NCBI GenBank assembly: GCA_012744475.1
Contig: JAAYBV010000008.1
Location: 1 to 64,000, forward strand
Length of the DNA stretch: 64,000 nucleotides
From: Phycisphaerae bacterium
GTDB lineage: Bacteria; Planctomycetota; Phycisphaerae; Sedimentisphaerales; Anaerobacaceae
Direction of reading: 5' to 3'
Shown: piece after piece, positions 1 to 8,726 of the stretch
How the letters are laid out: each line of letters starts with the position of its first letter
Numbering within the stretch: the first letter of the stretch is position 1
Position numbers and translations under genes: made by a program
The notes under the pieces: generated by a model
Told to the model about the DNA's origin: nothing
What the model saw: only the letters and a program-made list of their open reading frames with translations
The model's database searches: none

Positions 1-1
1 G

Positions 2-277
2 CTTGCCGATGGTGATACGCATGCCGTCGAAGCCATCGGCAAACTCCGCCTTGCTCCGTTTGCCGCTGCCACACAGGGCGCTCCGTGGTGGAAAACGGGC
101 CTTGCCGCGAAATTCGCACAGACACGGCGTCACCACGAACTCGGAATTTCCTGGACGCCCGAGGGATATTTCGGTACACTGTATATGAAGTGTGCGTATG
201 GGAGCCATGCCTGCGGAGATTTCGACGATGCAACCGACGGCGTGTGGCGCCAATGTATATGTCACAGGGCGCCGTAG
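2..277 (+). CDS. Possible C-terminal fragment of an unidentified protein (cut by window edge)
   Basis: A reading frame is open from the left edge for about 91 codons and ends at a TAG just before the next gene. The peptide includes WWKTGLAAKF and SWTPEGYFGTLYMKC, which read like ordinary protein, but I recognise no family. In DNA this GC-rich a frame of this length can occur by chance, and other frames over the same bases are also partly open. Sequence to the left of the window would settle it. Confidence 0.3.
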   Translation, partial: LADGDTHAVEAIGKLRLAPFAAATQGAPWWKTGLAAKFAQTRRHHELGISWTPEGYFGTLYMKCAYGSHACGDFDDATDGVWRQCICHRAP

Positions 278-352
278 ACTGTGGTCTGTCTTGGGCTGTC
301 TCCGCGATCGGGATTCTTGTTCTTGCACTCATAGGATCGAAAGGGCACGGGG

Positions 353-1171
353 ATGAAGGGGCTTGCGGTGTTGTCTGTGCTGTGTGCGGTCTGTCTGTTG
401 TCGGTGGGGGGGGGCGTAGCGGAGGGGCAACGAGACGGCCACCCGGAGTCGAAGGGTGCAACTCCGATGATCGTGTTGACGGGGTTCGACGTCAACGACC
501 AGAGCATGGATGTGCGGTACAAGATCGTCAATCGGCGCACGCATGACATCTGGGTCTGCGACGCGGTCTATCTCAAGGACAGCAAGGGCAAAGACGTGCC
601 GCCGTATCACGACGTCTACATGGCCGAGGATGGTCTAACCCTCGTGGTTCGCAAGCAGCTTGAGGTTCTGTATGAACGGTCGCCGTCTGTCCCAAGGGAC
701 TACGCGGGGCACTATGTTCGCTTGCGCGCGGGTGAGGAACAGGTCGGATCCTTGTCCCTATCGCTTCCCGCTGAGCAGAGCGTCGTTCTTGCCCTTGGCT
801 GGCCGCCCGCTGGGGGATTTGCGACACGCATGGCGTTGAGGGTCGGATTCCATGACGAAGATCTGCGGGAGAAGATGCGCAGGATCGTCAGCGTGGCGGA
901 GCGCATTGGCGGTGCCCAATTGACTTGGTCTGATTTCACGGCCGAAGAGTATGACATCTACCGCCAGTATTTCCACGGGCTGTGGGTCTCGGCCACATTC
1001 GGAGGATTGGCCGGCTTCAACGATGCTTGGCCGGAAGGCAGCGAAGAGATTGAGATCCCGTATTCTCTGACGCCGCAATTCGTGAGCACGGAGTCCTGTC
1101 TTGAGATAGTGATCGACGGCGTACTCATCCCCCTGGCTCCCGATTCCTTCCCTGTTCCGTACGTTGATTGA
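353..1171 (+). CDS. Exported hypothetical protein, 272 aa
   Basis: The protein begins MKGLAVLSVLCAVCLLSVGGG, a Sec-type signal peptide with probable cleavage after about residue 25. The remainder is soluble, with alternating strand-like segments (for example MIVLTGFDVNDQSMDVRYKI) that suggest a beta-rich fold. AAGGG lies seven bases upstream of the ATG and supports this start. It converges on the esterase gene that ends 27 bases downstream. I do not recognise the family and assign no function beyond an envelope location. Confidence 0.75.
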   Translation: MKGLAVLSVLCAVCLLSVGGGVAEGQRDGHPESKGATPMIVLTGFDVNDQSMDVRYKIVNRRTHDIWVCDAVYLKDSKGKDVPPYHDVYMAEDGLTLVVRKQLEVLYERSPSVPRDYAGHYVRLRAGEEQVGSLSLSLPAEQSVVLALGWPPAGGFATRMALRVGFHDEDLREKMRRIVSVAERIGGAQLTWSDFTAEEYDIYRQYFHGLWVSATFGGLAGFNDAWPEGSEEIEIPYSLTPQFVSTESCLEIVIDGVLIPLAPDSFPVPYVD

Positions 1172-1197
1172 GTGGGGTTCTGGTCGGGACTGGGTTC

Positions 1198-3351
1198 CTA
1201 CGGACGCTTGAGCGCGGCGCTGGGATCGCCCGTGGGGGGCGGGGCGTGGTCCTCGTCGGCGGGCGGGCCGAGCAGTTCGGTCAGGATCGGTTTCAGGGCG
1301 TCGGCCCAGACCTGATAGCCCCTGAGCGACAGGTGCAGCCCATCGACCGTCATGCCGTCGTATAGCCTGCCGTCCTGGTCCGCGAGCTTGTCGTTGATGT
1401 TGAGATACCGGATCTTGTTGCCGTCGGCGAATCGGGCGATGTTCTTGTTGATCCTGGCGATCACGGGCATGACCGCCGTGGGATTGGCGGAGCGGTCGTT
1501 GCGAGGAGTGATGCCCATCAGGATGATCGTGGCTTGGGGCGCCTTCTTGCGGCAGATGTCCAGGATGGCCTCGATGCCTGCGGTCACTTCCGCGATCCTC
1601 GGATCGTCGTCCCCGCGTGAGGACGAGCCGCCGACGTCGTTGGTGCCAGCCATGAGCACGATCACCTTGGGATGAACGTTGTCCAGTTCTCCGTTCTCAA
1701 GACGCCAGAGGATGTTCCGCGTGCCGTCCCCGCCCCAGGCGAAATTCGCCGCGTTCCAGCCGAAGAAGTTCTGCTTCCAGTTGGCCAGTAGCTGGGGGTA
1801 GTCCAGCGCTCCCCAGCGGCGGGTGATGGAATCGCCCTCGAAGTAGACGGCGATGCGGCCTTTGCGGACCTTTTCGAGCAACTGGGTGTGGGCGGTTCGC
1901 GAGTTCTGGTCCGTGCGTTCGACGGACCGAACGGCAGCGGGTACTGGCGTGATGGCCGCCGGTAGCGGCGGGGCCTTGATGTACCGGCCTATCCATTCGA
2001 AGAAGGCCGGCCAGTTGGGACCCGACGTGTGGCCGCCTTCGTGCTGGCGCCAGGCCAACTCGCCTCCGATCAGCGTTCCAACCGGAGGCATCGGGTCCGT
2101 CAGGTAGTTGCCCGGCGTGCCGAAACCCTTCCTGCCCAGGAGTTCGTATACCGGGCCGGCCAGCACACCGGCCATGAAGCTGCCGCGGGCGTCCACCCAA
2201 GGCGGATCGCCCGGAGGGACTCCGTAGCTGATGAAGCACGGACGCGGGGCGCACAAGGCGATCAGTTCGTGCGAGTCCACCGGCAGATCGGCCGCGGTCA
2301 TGCAGGGATCGGATGCGCCGTACTTGAGGAAGTTGCCGGCCATCCAGTGATATTCGCCCTTGCCGGTGAGGTTCTCGAGCGCCTCGCCAAATATGTGGCG
2401 ATGCAGCTTCGCACCGCCCTCGCCGGAGGAGGCGACAAAGGCGACCGCGATGCGTTCGTCGAAGGCAGCCGCGACGAGTGCGGCCTTCCCAAAACGAGAC
2501 ACGCCTTCGATGCCGACCTTCTTCGCGTCCACCCTGGCGTCGGGATTGGCCTCGAAAAAGTCGATCAGCCGGCTGACGCCCCAGCCCCAGGCCCGCAGGG
2601 CGCCCCATTGATCGGGCTGGCGAGGCTTGCCCTTGTTGGTCAGGCCGATGATGCCCTGGCGCAGACTCATGCCGCCCCTGTCGGCCTGGATGCTGCCGGG
2701 ATTGATGAAACCATAGCCCCACCCGTGGGCGATGACCTGCTGCATCCAGGATGGCCCGCCGCGGCCGCCTCGCCCACCGCCAAAGCCGCCGCCGAATCCG
2801 AACTCGAGCATCATGGGCACCGGCTCCGTTGCGCCGGCCGGGACCGTGAAGCTCGCCGCGATGTTCACCGTGATCTCCGGGCACGCCGAATTGTCAACGT
2901 GACCGACGAGTGTCTTAGTGACCGTCGGGATGCCTGCGCTGTTGCCATCGGTCGTTGCCGTCACTTCCCAGGCCACCTTCGGCACGTTCGGCGGAATCCG
3001 CCCGTACACCTCACGCTCGAAGTCCTCGACGATTTCCGCACGCCTCGCGGCCCATTGCTCCGGCCTGGTCAACCTGGTTCCGTCCTTCATCGTCAGCACA
3101 TCGGGCATCGTGTCGTGGTAAGGATTGGCCTTCTCCTCAGTGAACCGCTCCTGATTCTGGCCGCTCTCGCCCGGACGCAGGGCCCGGATCCCCAACTGAT
3201 CCATCATGTGCTGGTGGTCGTCGTATCCGTCCGCAGTGGCCGGACTCGCACCGCCGCCCACTGCTGCCCGAGTCGATGGATTCACGAGAGTCACTGTCCC
3301 CAGAAACGCCAGGACACTACAGGCGATCGAATGCTTCAGACCCATAGACAT
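1198..3351 (-). CDS. Exported two-domain esterase: CE15-like glucuronoyl esterase plus SGNH/GDSL hydrolase
   Basis: The protein has about 717 residues. A perfect AGGAGG five bases before the ATG fixes the start; a longer in-frame extension upstream has no such signal. A signal peptide is followed by an alpha/beta-hydrolase domain resembling CE15 glucuronoyl methylesterases, with nucleophile motif GVSRFGK (Ser285) and EGGHTSGPNW (His441). A glycine-rich stretch FGFGGGFGGGRGGRGG lies near residue 190. From about residue 495 a second catalytic domain shows the SGNH blocks GDSIT (Ser508), GGDGTRNI, GTND and DGLHLS (Asp670, His673). CE15 enzymes cut glucuronic-acid ester links between xylan and lignin, and many SGNH carbohydrate esterases remove acetyl groups. 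The fusion therefore suggests removal of two kinds of side group from one polysaccharide. Both families are clear; the substrates are inferred. Confidence 0.85.
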   Translation of the reverse strand: MSMGLKHSIACSVLAFLGTVTLVNPSTRAAVGGGASPATADGYDDHQHMMDQLGIRALRPGESGQNQERFTEEKANPYHDTMPDVLTMKDGTRLTRPEQWAARRAEIVEDFEREVYGRIPPNVPKVAWEVTATTDGNSAGIPTVTKTLVGHVDNSACPEITVNIAASFTVPAGATEPVPMMLEFGFGGGFGGGRGGRGGPSWMQQVIAHGWGYGFINPGSIQADRGGMSLRQGIIGLTNKGKPRQPDQWGALRAWGWGVSRLIDFFEANPDARVDAKKVGIEGVSRFGKAALVAAAFDERIAVAFVASSGEGGAKLHRHIFGEALENLTGKGEYHWMAGNFLKYGASDPCMTAADLPVDSHELIALCAPRPCFISYGVPPGDPPWVDARGSFMAGVLAGPVYELLGRKGFGTPGNYLTDPMPPVGTLIGGELAWRQHEGGHTSGPNWPAFFEWIGRYIKAPPLPAAITPVPAAVRSVERTDQNSRTAHTQLLEKVRKGRIAVYFEGDSITRRWGALDYPQLLANWKQNFFGWNAANFAWGGDGTRNILWRLENGELDNVHPKVIVLMAGTNDVGGSSSRGDDDPRIAEVTAGIEAILDICRKKAPQATIILMGITPRNDRSANPTAVMPVIARINKNIARFADGNKIRYLNINDKLADQDGRLYDGMTVDGLHLSLRGYQVWADALKPILTELLGPPADEDHAPPPTGDPSAALKRP

Positions 3352-3570
3352 GGCTTCCTCCTGCTCGGTCTGCCGTCTTCTATAGATGACATCTTGTTCA
3401 CGATGTGCCGACATCCGGATTGCGATACATCTGCCGGCTACCCGGTGCCGAGAGTCACGTTTGATTATATGCGGGCGAAGCGTATCGGCAAGATGAAGAA
3501 TTGTCGAGATCGCTATGCCTTGGTAGAGTAAGCCGCGACATGGAACCGTTATGAGGCACGCGAACGCGCC

Positions 3571-5481
3571 ATGAACCAGGGCAGAGGCAAGTCGAAACAC
3601 AGCAGACCGGTGAAGTCCCGGCGCTTAGGCCGATGGGCCGCCGCTGGGATTGTGCTGATCGCCACGGCGGTGTTGTATCTGCCGGCCTTGGACAACGGGT
3701 TCACCAACTGGGACGATGACCGCCAGGTGGTTGCCAATCCGGTGATCCGCGATCTGTCGCCGGAAGGGCTCAAGAGCATCTTCTCCAGCTTCACGGTGTC
3801 TTTGTATCAGCCGCTCACCTCGCTGGTCTTCGCGGTGCAGTACCGCTTCTTCGAGCTGGACCCCAGGGCCTACCACGCGGTCAACGTCCTGCTGCATCTG
3901 GCGAACATCCTGCTGGTGTATGTTCTGGTCCGGTCGCTGTCGCAGCGGACAGCCATCGCGTTGATCGTGGCGGCTCTGTTTGCGATTCATCCGCTCGGTG
4001 TCGAGGTCGTGGCGTGGGTTTCCTCGCTGAGCATTCTGCTCTCGACGTCGTTCTACCTGGGGGCTTTGATCGTCTACCTGACGTACACGAGATCCGGCAG
4101 GATATGGCATCTGGCGGTGGTGTATGGGCTCTTCTTGCTGGCCTTACTGGCGAAGTTCAGTGCCGCGACTCTCCCGCTGGTGCTGGTCGTGATCGATCTG
4201 TATCTGGGGCGGCGACCGGTCCGTCGGGTGCTCGTCGAAAAGGCGCCCTTTGTCCTGCTGTCGATCGTGTTCGGCGTGATTGCGGTGTACGCCCGCGGTG
4301 GCGCCAGCCACCTTCAGGATTTCGCTCTGCGTTATTCGCTGCTGGAGCGAGTCTGCATCGTGTCTTATTCGTGTCTGTGGTACGTGGGCAAGCTGCTCTA
4401 TCCGGCGAATCTGTCGGTGTTCTATCCGTTTCCGAGCAAGCCGGACGGATGGCTGCCGGTTGTGTTCTATCTGGCGCCTCTCATCCTGGTGGCTCTGGCC
4501 GGCGGCGTCTGGTTCAGCGGCAGACATCGCCGGCTCCTGGCCTTCGCGGCGCTGTTCATGGTCGCTTCGCTCGTGCTGGTAATACAGGTCGTGCCGATCA
4601 GCGAGCTGATGGTCTGCGATCGCTACGCCTACATCCCCTGTATCGGGCTGTTTTTCCTTGTCGGAACCCTGATCGTGTGGATCGCTTCACGCGGCCGCAT
4701 CTGGACGGCAGTGGCGCTGGTTTCTATGGTGGTCGTTCTGGGTCTCCTGGGGCATTCCACATTCCGGCGGATCGAGGTGTGGAAGGACAGTCTGACGTTG
4801 TGGAACGATGTCATCGGCAAACGGACCGACCTCTGGGTCGCCTATCTGAACCGCGGACTGGCGCGCGCGGAGGCCGGCCGTCACGAGGCGGCCATCGCCG
4901 ATCTCGACGCCGCGCTGCGGCTCAATCCCAATTCGGATCTGGCCTTGAACAACCGTGCCGGCTGCTATGCCTACCTCGGCAACTGGCAGGCGGCGCTGCG
5001 CGACTTCGACGGTGCGATCCAGGTGAAGCCCAAGCCCGATTACCTCATCAATCGGGGCATCGCCAAGCGAAGGATGGGAGACCCACCCGGCGCGATCGGG
5101 GACTTCAGCACCGTCATTGCGGCTGACCCCCTAAACGTCCGGGCACTATGCGAGAGGGCCGACGCTTATCGGGAGGCCGGCAACTGGACAGCAGCCATTG
5201 CGGACTATGAGAACGTTCTGCGGCTCTATCCGGCCCACTCGCATGCTGCTCTCTGGCTCGGAGCCGTGCTGCTCCAGACAGGGGACTCCGAGAGGGCTGT
5301 GACTTTGTTAAACAGGGCGATTGACCTCGGACACCCGGACTTGGGTTCAGCGTACCTGTTCATTGGAATCGCCTATCAGCGGCTGGGACAGCGCGAGCTT
5401 GGGATCGAGGCTCTGCGGAAATCACAAGAACGCGGAGACAGCCGAGCGACCGCCGAACTGCGCAGGATCCAGGAAGAATAG
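3571..5481 (+). CDS. Polytopic membrane protein with C-terminal TPR repeats
   Basis: The protein has 636 residues. The first ~400 contain about ten hydrophobic helices, starting with GIVLIATAVLYLPALDNGFTNWDDD. That early loop, with its N-W-D-D signature, resembles the GT-C-type membrane glycosyltransferase-like proteins (PMT/TMTC-like) common in Planctomycetota. Residues ~415-636 are TPR units, for example AYLNRGLARAEAGRHEAAIADLDAALRLNP. The arrangement resembles TMTC-type O-mannosyltransferases, but sugar-transfer activity is only inferred from topology. The gene stands alone, divergent from the CE15-SGNH gene. Confidence 0.75.
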   Translation: MNQGRGKSKHSRPVKSRRLGRWAAAGIVLIATAVLYLPALDNGFTNWDDDRQVVANPVIRDLSPEGLKSIFSSFTVSLYQPLTSLVFAVQYRFFELDPRAYHAVNVLLHLANILLVYVLVRSLSQRTAIALIVAALFAIHPLGVEVVAWVSSLSILLSTSFYLGALIVYLTYTRSGRIWHLAVVYGLFLLALLAKFSAATLPLVLVVIDLYLGRRPVRRVLVEKAPFVLLSIVFGVIAVYARGGASHLQDFALRYSLLERVCIVSYSCLWYVGKLLYPANLSVFYPFPSKPDGWLPVVFYLAPLILVALAGGVWFSGRHRRLLAFAALFMVASLVLVIQVVPISELMVCDRYAYIPCIGLFFLVGTLIVWIASRGRIWTAVALVSMVVVLGLLGHSTFRRIEVWKDSLTLWNDVIGKRTDLWVAYLNRGLARAEAGRHEAAIADLDAALRLNPNSDLALNNRAGCYAYLGNWQAALRDFDGAIQVKPKPDYLINRGIAKRRMGDPPGAIGDFSTVIAADPLNVRALCERADAYREAGNWTAAIADYENVLRLYPAHSHAALWLGAVLLQTGDSERAVTLLNRAIDLGHPDLGSAYLFIGIAYQRLGQRELGIEALRKSQERGDSRATAELRRIQEE

Positions 5482-5571
5482 GGATACCCGGAAGGACACC
5501 GTTGGGGGCTGCAAGCCTGAGGCTGCGGTAGAAGGAGGCAATGCCGTTCTTGTAGTCAGGGAGTCAACGCG

Positions 5572-6048
5572 ATGAAGAGACATACGAAAGCCGCCTTGAT
5601 CGTTGTAGTGGGGGTAATGGGAGTCTCCTTGTGGAAGCACTATAAGGAGGACTATGGAGTGCGCGTCGATTCGGTGTGGTGGTTGCCGTCAGAGGCTCAG
5701 AACATAACCTACATACGAAACGACGCGATTGGGATCGCCGAGTTCGACATTGAGCGGGCGGCATTTGAGAAATGGTGTGCGCGCCGAAAGATGCCTCTTC
5801 GCGAGTTGCGCGATGAAGAAGAGCATACCGTAGATCGATGTCTGTTGTTGCTGGAACAGAGAAGGATCATACCGACAGACTCTGAGCCGAACGATGTAGA
5901 GGGCGGCCTGCGCGGAATGGAGCGGGCCAGCAAGGGCCTTGACGCGGGGGACCTGTTCTACGAAGAGCGCTGGAGCAGCGGCGGCGGATACAGTATTGGA
6001 TATGACGTCGAAGAAGAGCGAGGCTACTACGCATATGCGCATCATTGA
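5572..6048 (+). CDS. Small single-span membrane hypothetical protein, 158 aa
   Basis: An N-terminal hydrophobic stretch (AALIVVVGVMGVSLW) after MKRHTK is a signal anchor. It is followed by a charged ~130-residue domain rich in Glu and Arg that ends in a Gly/Tyr-rich tail (SGGGYSIGYDVEEERGYYAYAHH). I recognise no family. The ATG lies 90 bases after the preceding membrane-TPR gene on the same strand, so cotranscription is possible. The 140 bases between this gene and lpxI hold nothing I can support. Confidence 0.6.
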   Translation: MKRHTKAALIVVVGVMGVSLWKHYKEDYGVRVDSVWWLPSEAQNITYIRNDAIGIAEFDIERAAFEKWCARRKMPLRELRDEEEHTVDRCLLLLEQRRIIPTDSEPNDVEGGLRGMERASKGLDAGDLFYEERWSSGGGYSIGYDVEEERGYYAYAHH

Positions 6049-6188
6049 TGATCACGGGGAGTCCGGGGCCATCCGCACTGAAGGTACCGGCCAATCCGAG
6101 GGGTAGTTGCTGATCGCCGAAGCTCCTGATGCTGCGTAGGCGGTCGAACAGGAGGATGGCGTGGTGCGCCCGGCACAGCGGGCGTGGG

Positions 6189-7037
6189 TCAGCGGCCGAC
6201 GATGCAGATGCCAAGCTGGTCGGCGAGGGCGACGGTCTGCGGCTTGTCGATGACGATCGTCCGGCCCGCTTCGATCGCCAGGCACCTGGCTCCGCTGGCG
6301 GCCAGGTCCCGGATCGTGTCGGGACCGACGCAGGGGACGTCGAAACGCGGGTCCTGCCTGGGCTTGGCGGTCTTGATAAGGGTCCAGCCTCCGGCCTTGC
6401 AGAACTGGCCGGCTCGCTTGATCATCTCGGCGGTGCCCTCGATGGCCTCGACGGCGATCACTTCGCGCTCGCGGACCGCAATGGCCTGGCCGATGTCCAT
6501 CTGGCCGAGCTGCCTGGCCAGAGGCCACCCGAACTCGATATCGCTCTGCACCTGTGCGGAGGGCTGGTGTTTGGTCATGACGCCGGAATCGGCCAGGTGT
6601 TGCTCGCAGTACATCGTGGAGTTCTCCAGGCGAATGCCGCCGGTGGCCAGTTCGTCGGCCAAGGCGGTCAGAAACACATCTGTCTGTTTGCTCCGGCCGC
6701 GAAGCCGCCAGTAGTACATGCGGAACGCCCGCCAGTCGGGAATATATCGCAGAATCCGTCTCGGTGTGAACAGGTGCGACTTCGTGACGGTGCCGACCAT
6801 GATGGTGTCCGTCACACCGTGCTTGCGAAGCCGACGAATCCAGCTTCCCGGACGGGCCACCGCGACTTCGTAAAACACGTCCACCTCTTTCGCCAGCGCC
6901 GTGTCGACGTAGCCCGCCAGGCCGACGCATACAACACGCCGGCCCGTTTCCTTCGCGCCGCTGGCCACCATAAAGGGCAAACGCCCTCCGCCTGCGATCA
7001 GGCCAACGACACCGGGTTCTGTGATAGAGACGGCCAT
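6189..7037 (-). CDS. lpxI: UDP-2,3-diacylglucosamine diphosphatase LpxI
   Basis: At 282 residues this matches the usual LpxI (former DUF1009) length. The N-terminal GLIAGGGRLPFMVASGAKE and the C-terminal region around GPDTIRDLAASGARCLAIEAGRT are characteristic. LpxI hydrolyses UDP-2,3-diacylglucosamine to lipid X and UMP in the cytoplasm, step four of lipid A synthesis, and replaces the unrelated LpxH in many lineages. Its presence implies lipid A and an LPS-type outer membrane, in line with lptE and the bamD-like gene elsewhere in the window. It lies downstream of a family 9 glycosyltransferase on the same strand, separated by a repeat-like element. Confidence 0.9.
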   Translation of the reverse strand: MAVSITEPGVVGLIAGGGRLPFMVASGAKETGRRVVCVGLAGYVDTALAKEVDVFYEVAVARPGSWIRRLRKHGVTDTIMVGTVTKSHLFTPRRILRYIPDWRAFRMYYWRLRGRSKQTDVFLTALADELATGGIRLENSTMYCEQHLADSGVMTKHQPSAQVQSDIEFGWPLARQLGQMDIGQAIAVREREVIAVEAIEGTAEMIKRAGQFCKAGGWTLIKTAKPRQDPRFDVPCVGPDTIRDLAASGARCLAIEAGRTIVIDKPQTVALADQLGICIVGR

Positions 7038-7102
7038 GCTCTTCTCAAGCGGCTTTCCTGGCGAAACGTCACGCTGCGAACGTCCTGAGGGCTGACCGTT
7101 TC

Positions 7103-7203
7103 GTCATCCTGGATCCCGATGAATATCGGGATGAAGGATCTGGGCTGAGGACGAGAGGCACCTCTTCTGCTGTGGCCAAATCCTTCAATTCGTTCAGGAT
7201 GAC
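7103..7203. repeat. Palindromic intergenic repeat (REP/MITE-like), about 101 bp
   Basis: The element is bounded by the inverted 9-mers GTCATCCTG and CAGGATGAC. Inside, ATCCCGAT-GAAT-ATCGGGAT (7113-7132) is a perfect 8-bp inverted repeat with a 4-base loop. A second pair, ATCCT and AGGAT, lies near the right end. It sits in the 270-base gap between the glycosyltransferase and lpxI. The layout is that of a small non-autonomous dispersed repeat, but no second copy occurs in this window, so the repeat status is inferred. Confidence 0.5.
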
Positions 7204-7306
7204 AAGGCGGCATCCGCGCGAGGACTTTTCGTGATCCGTATAGAAGCAGAATTCTATCCGATGGTCCGAAGGGGTCAACCTCATAGTGCCAGGAGAGGGT
7301 CTGGTT

Positions 7307-8374
7307 TCACGGTGCGGCGTGCGGAGCGATACCTTCGATAATCACCTTCTGGAGGTCGGGGCAGGGCTGTGTCGTGAATCGGTCGTGAGTGTCCTGAAGG
7401 ACGGTCAGGGCCGGACCGATCGGCTTATACAGTGCCGGATCGGTCGGTCCGAACAGGGCGAACGTGCGCAACCCCATGCCCGCGGCCAGGTGGGTAACGC
7501 CGCTGTCGTTGCCGATCACTACGTCGGCGCACGACAGCAGATCGACCACCTGACTGAGGGGCAGATGGGCCATACACTTGGCGGTGACGTACAGACGCGC
7601 CTTGTCCATGCTCTCGAAGCGTTCCACCTCGGCCGGTCCCAGCAGGAACAGAACCTCGATTCCCCGGTCGCGCAGGGTTCGGGCGACGCTCAGGAAATTC
7701 TCCAGGTGCCAGCACTTGTGGCGTCCGCCGCTGCCGGGCTGGATCACCACCAGTCTCTTGGACACGTCGATCCCCGCCTGTTCGAGCAGCTCCAGTCCTC
7801 TTTCGCGGTCGCCCTCGGTTACCTCGATGAGGATCTGGTCGGCGGCGAGGCCGAGCCGGTCGGACGGCAGGCCGCTCTGAAGGGCAAACTGCTGGACGTA
7901 GTACTCTGCGACGTGCTGCTTGCTCTCCTGCGGCGGTTTGAGCGAGAGAGTGATGATCTCGGCGCTATGGCTGCAATTGGCGGTGAAGATCAGGTTCTGC
8001 TCGAAGTCTCCGTCCGGCTCGCCCAGAAACGTGACAATCCAGGCGTAATCGGCGAATGTGTCGATGAGCGGATCGCGGTCGGCCAGATCGAACTTGGCCG
8101 GCTCGACGAACAGACGGTGCAGGTCGGTCGAATCGATGGACCGAATGCTGCTGACGCAACTGCGTCCGGGCAGGATGCCGATGTACTCGCTGTGTCCGAC
8201 GATATCGACGCCGCCGAGGCCCAGCGCCTCTTTCATAAGCTTGGCCAGGGGCAACGTGAGAATGCAGTCGCCCAAGGCTCCCGGCTGGAGAATGACGGCC
8301 CGCTGTGCCTCCTTGGCCACCTGTGCACCCTTTTCCACGAGCAAACTCAGAATGTCATCACTCGTCTGCACCAT
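7307..8374 (-). CDS. Glycosyltransferase family 9 (heptosyltransferase-like)
   Basis: The protein has 355 residues in a GT-B fold. The N-terminal motif RAVILQPGALGDCILTLPLA is the family 9 acceptor-site signature. The C-terminal nucleotide-sugar half carries VVIQPGSGGRHKCWHLENF and ADVVIGNDSGVTHLAAGMG. Family 9 enzymes add heptose (or a similar sugar) to the LPS inner core at the cytoplasmic membrane. The acceptor and sugar here cannot be read from sequence. The neighbouring lpxI on the same strand supports a role in LPS or another cell-surface glycan. Confidence 0.85.
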   Translation of the reverse strand: MVQTSDDILSLLVEKGAQVAKEAQRAVILQPGALGDCILTLPLAKLMKEALGLGGVDIVGHSEYIGILPGRSCVSSIRSIDSTDLHRLFVEPAKFDLADRDPLIDTFADYAWIVTFLGEPDGDFEQNLIFTANCSHSAEIITLSLKPPQESKQHVAEYYVQQFALQSGLPSDRLGLAADQILIEVTEGDRERGLELLEQAGIDVSKRLVVIQPGSGGRHKCWHLENFLSVARTLRDRGIEVLFLLGPAEVERFESMDKARLYVTAKCMAHLPLSQVVDLLSCADVVIGNDSGVTHLAAGMGLRTFALFGPTDPALYKPIGPALTVLQDTHDRFTTQPCPDLQKVIIEGIAPHAAP

Positions 8375-8393
8375 TATGGTTTCCGATTATACC

Positions 8394-8692
8394 TCATCTT
8401 GGGTTCGGCGGCAAGCTCCGATCGTCTGTGCCAGGCAAATGGTCTGGTGTTCGAGGTTCAGCCGTCAGCCCGTTGCGCTGGAGCACTCTGGCATAATGAC
8501 CGGTGGCGAGGAACTCCGCTCCCGCCTCCTGGACGAAGCCCCAGAGTCTGCCGAATCTGACAAGGCGATTGCACATCACGTACGGATTGGGCGTGTGGGC
8601 TTCCGCGTATTTGGTGAAGAAGTAGCGGCGGCGACGGAACTGTCTACGCCCCCACTGAGGGTGACGACCACTCTGCGTCTTTGCGTCATCAT
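8394..8692 (-). pseudogene. mnmA: Internally deleted and truncated mnmA remnant
   Basis: From an ATG-ATG at 8692 the frame reads MMTQRRRVVVTLSGGVDSSVAA, the N-terminus and PP-loop (SGGVDSS) of tRNA 2-thiouridylase MnmA. Near 8624 the match jumps to another frame and to a later part of MnmA: YFFTKYAEAHTPNP, then MCNRLVRFG, then EAGAEFLATGHYARV. About 65-80 residues between SSVAA and YFF are missing. After GHYARV the homology stops, and a TGA at 8394 follows, so roughly the last two thirds of the enzyme is absent. MnmA makes the s2U34 modification in several tRNAs, so an intact copy would be expected elsewhere. The segments and frame jump are seen directly; calling it a decayed copy is inference. 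Confidence 0.8.
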
Positions 8693-8726
8693 GCAGACTC
8701 AAGAGTTGGCCTGTTTCCCGGAGTTC

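Noticed and set aside
6052-6930. Long open frame on the minus strand overlapping lpxI
   Set aside because: It is an Arg/Gly-rich shadow frame of lpxI in GC-rich DNA with no motifs; lpxI is unambiguous.
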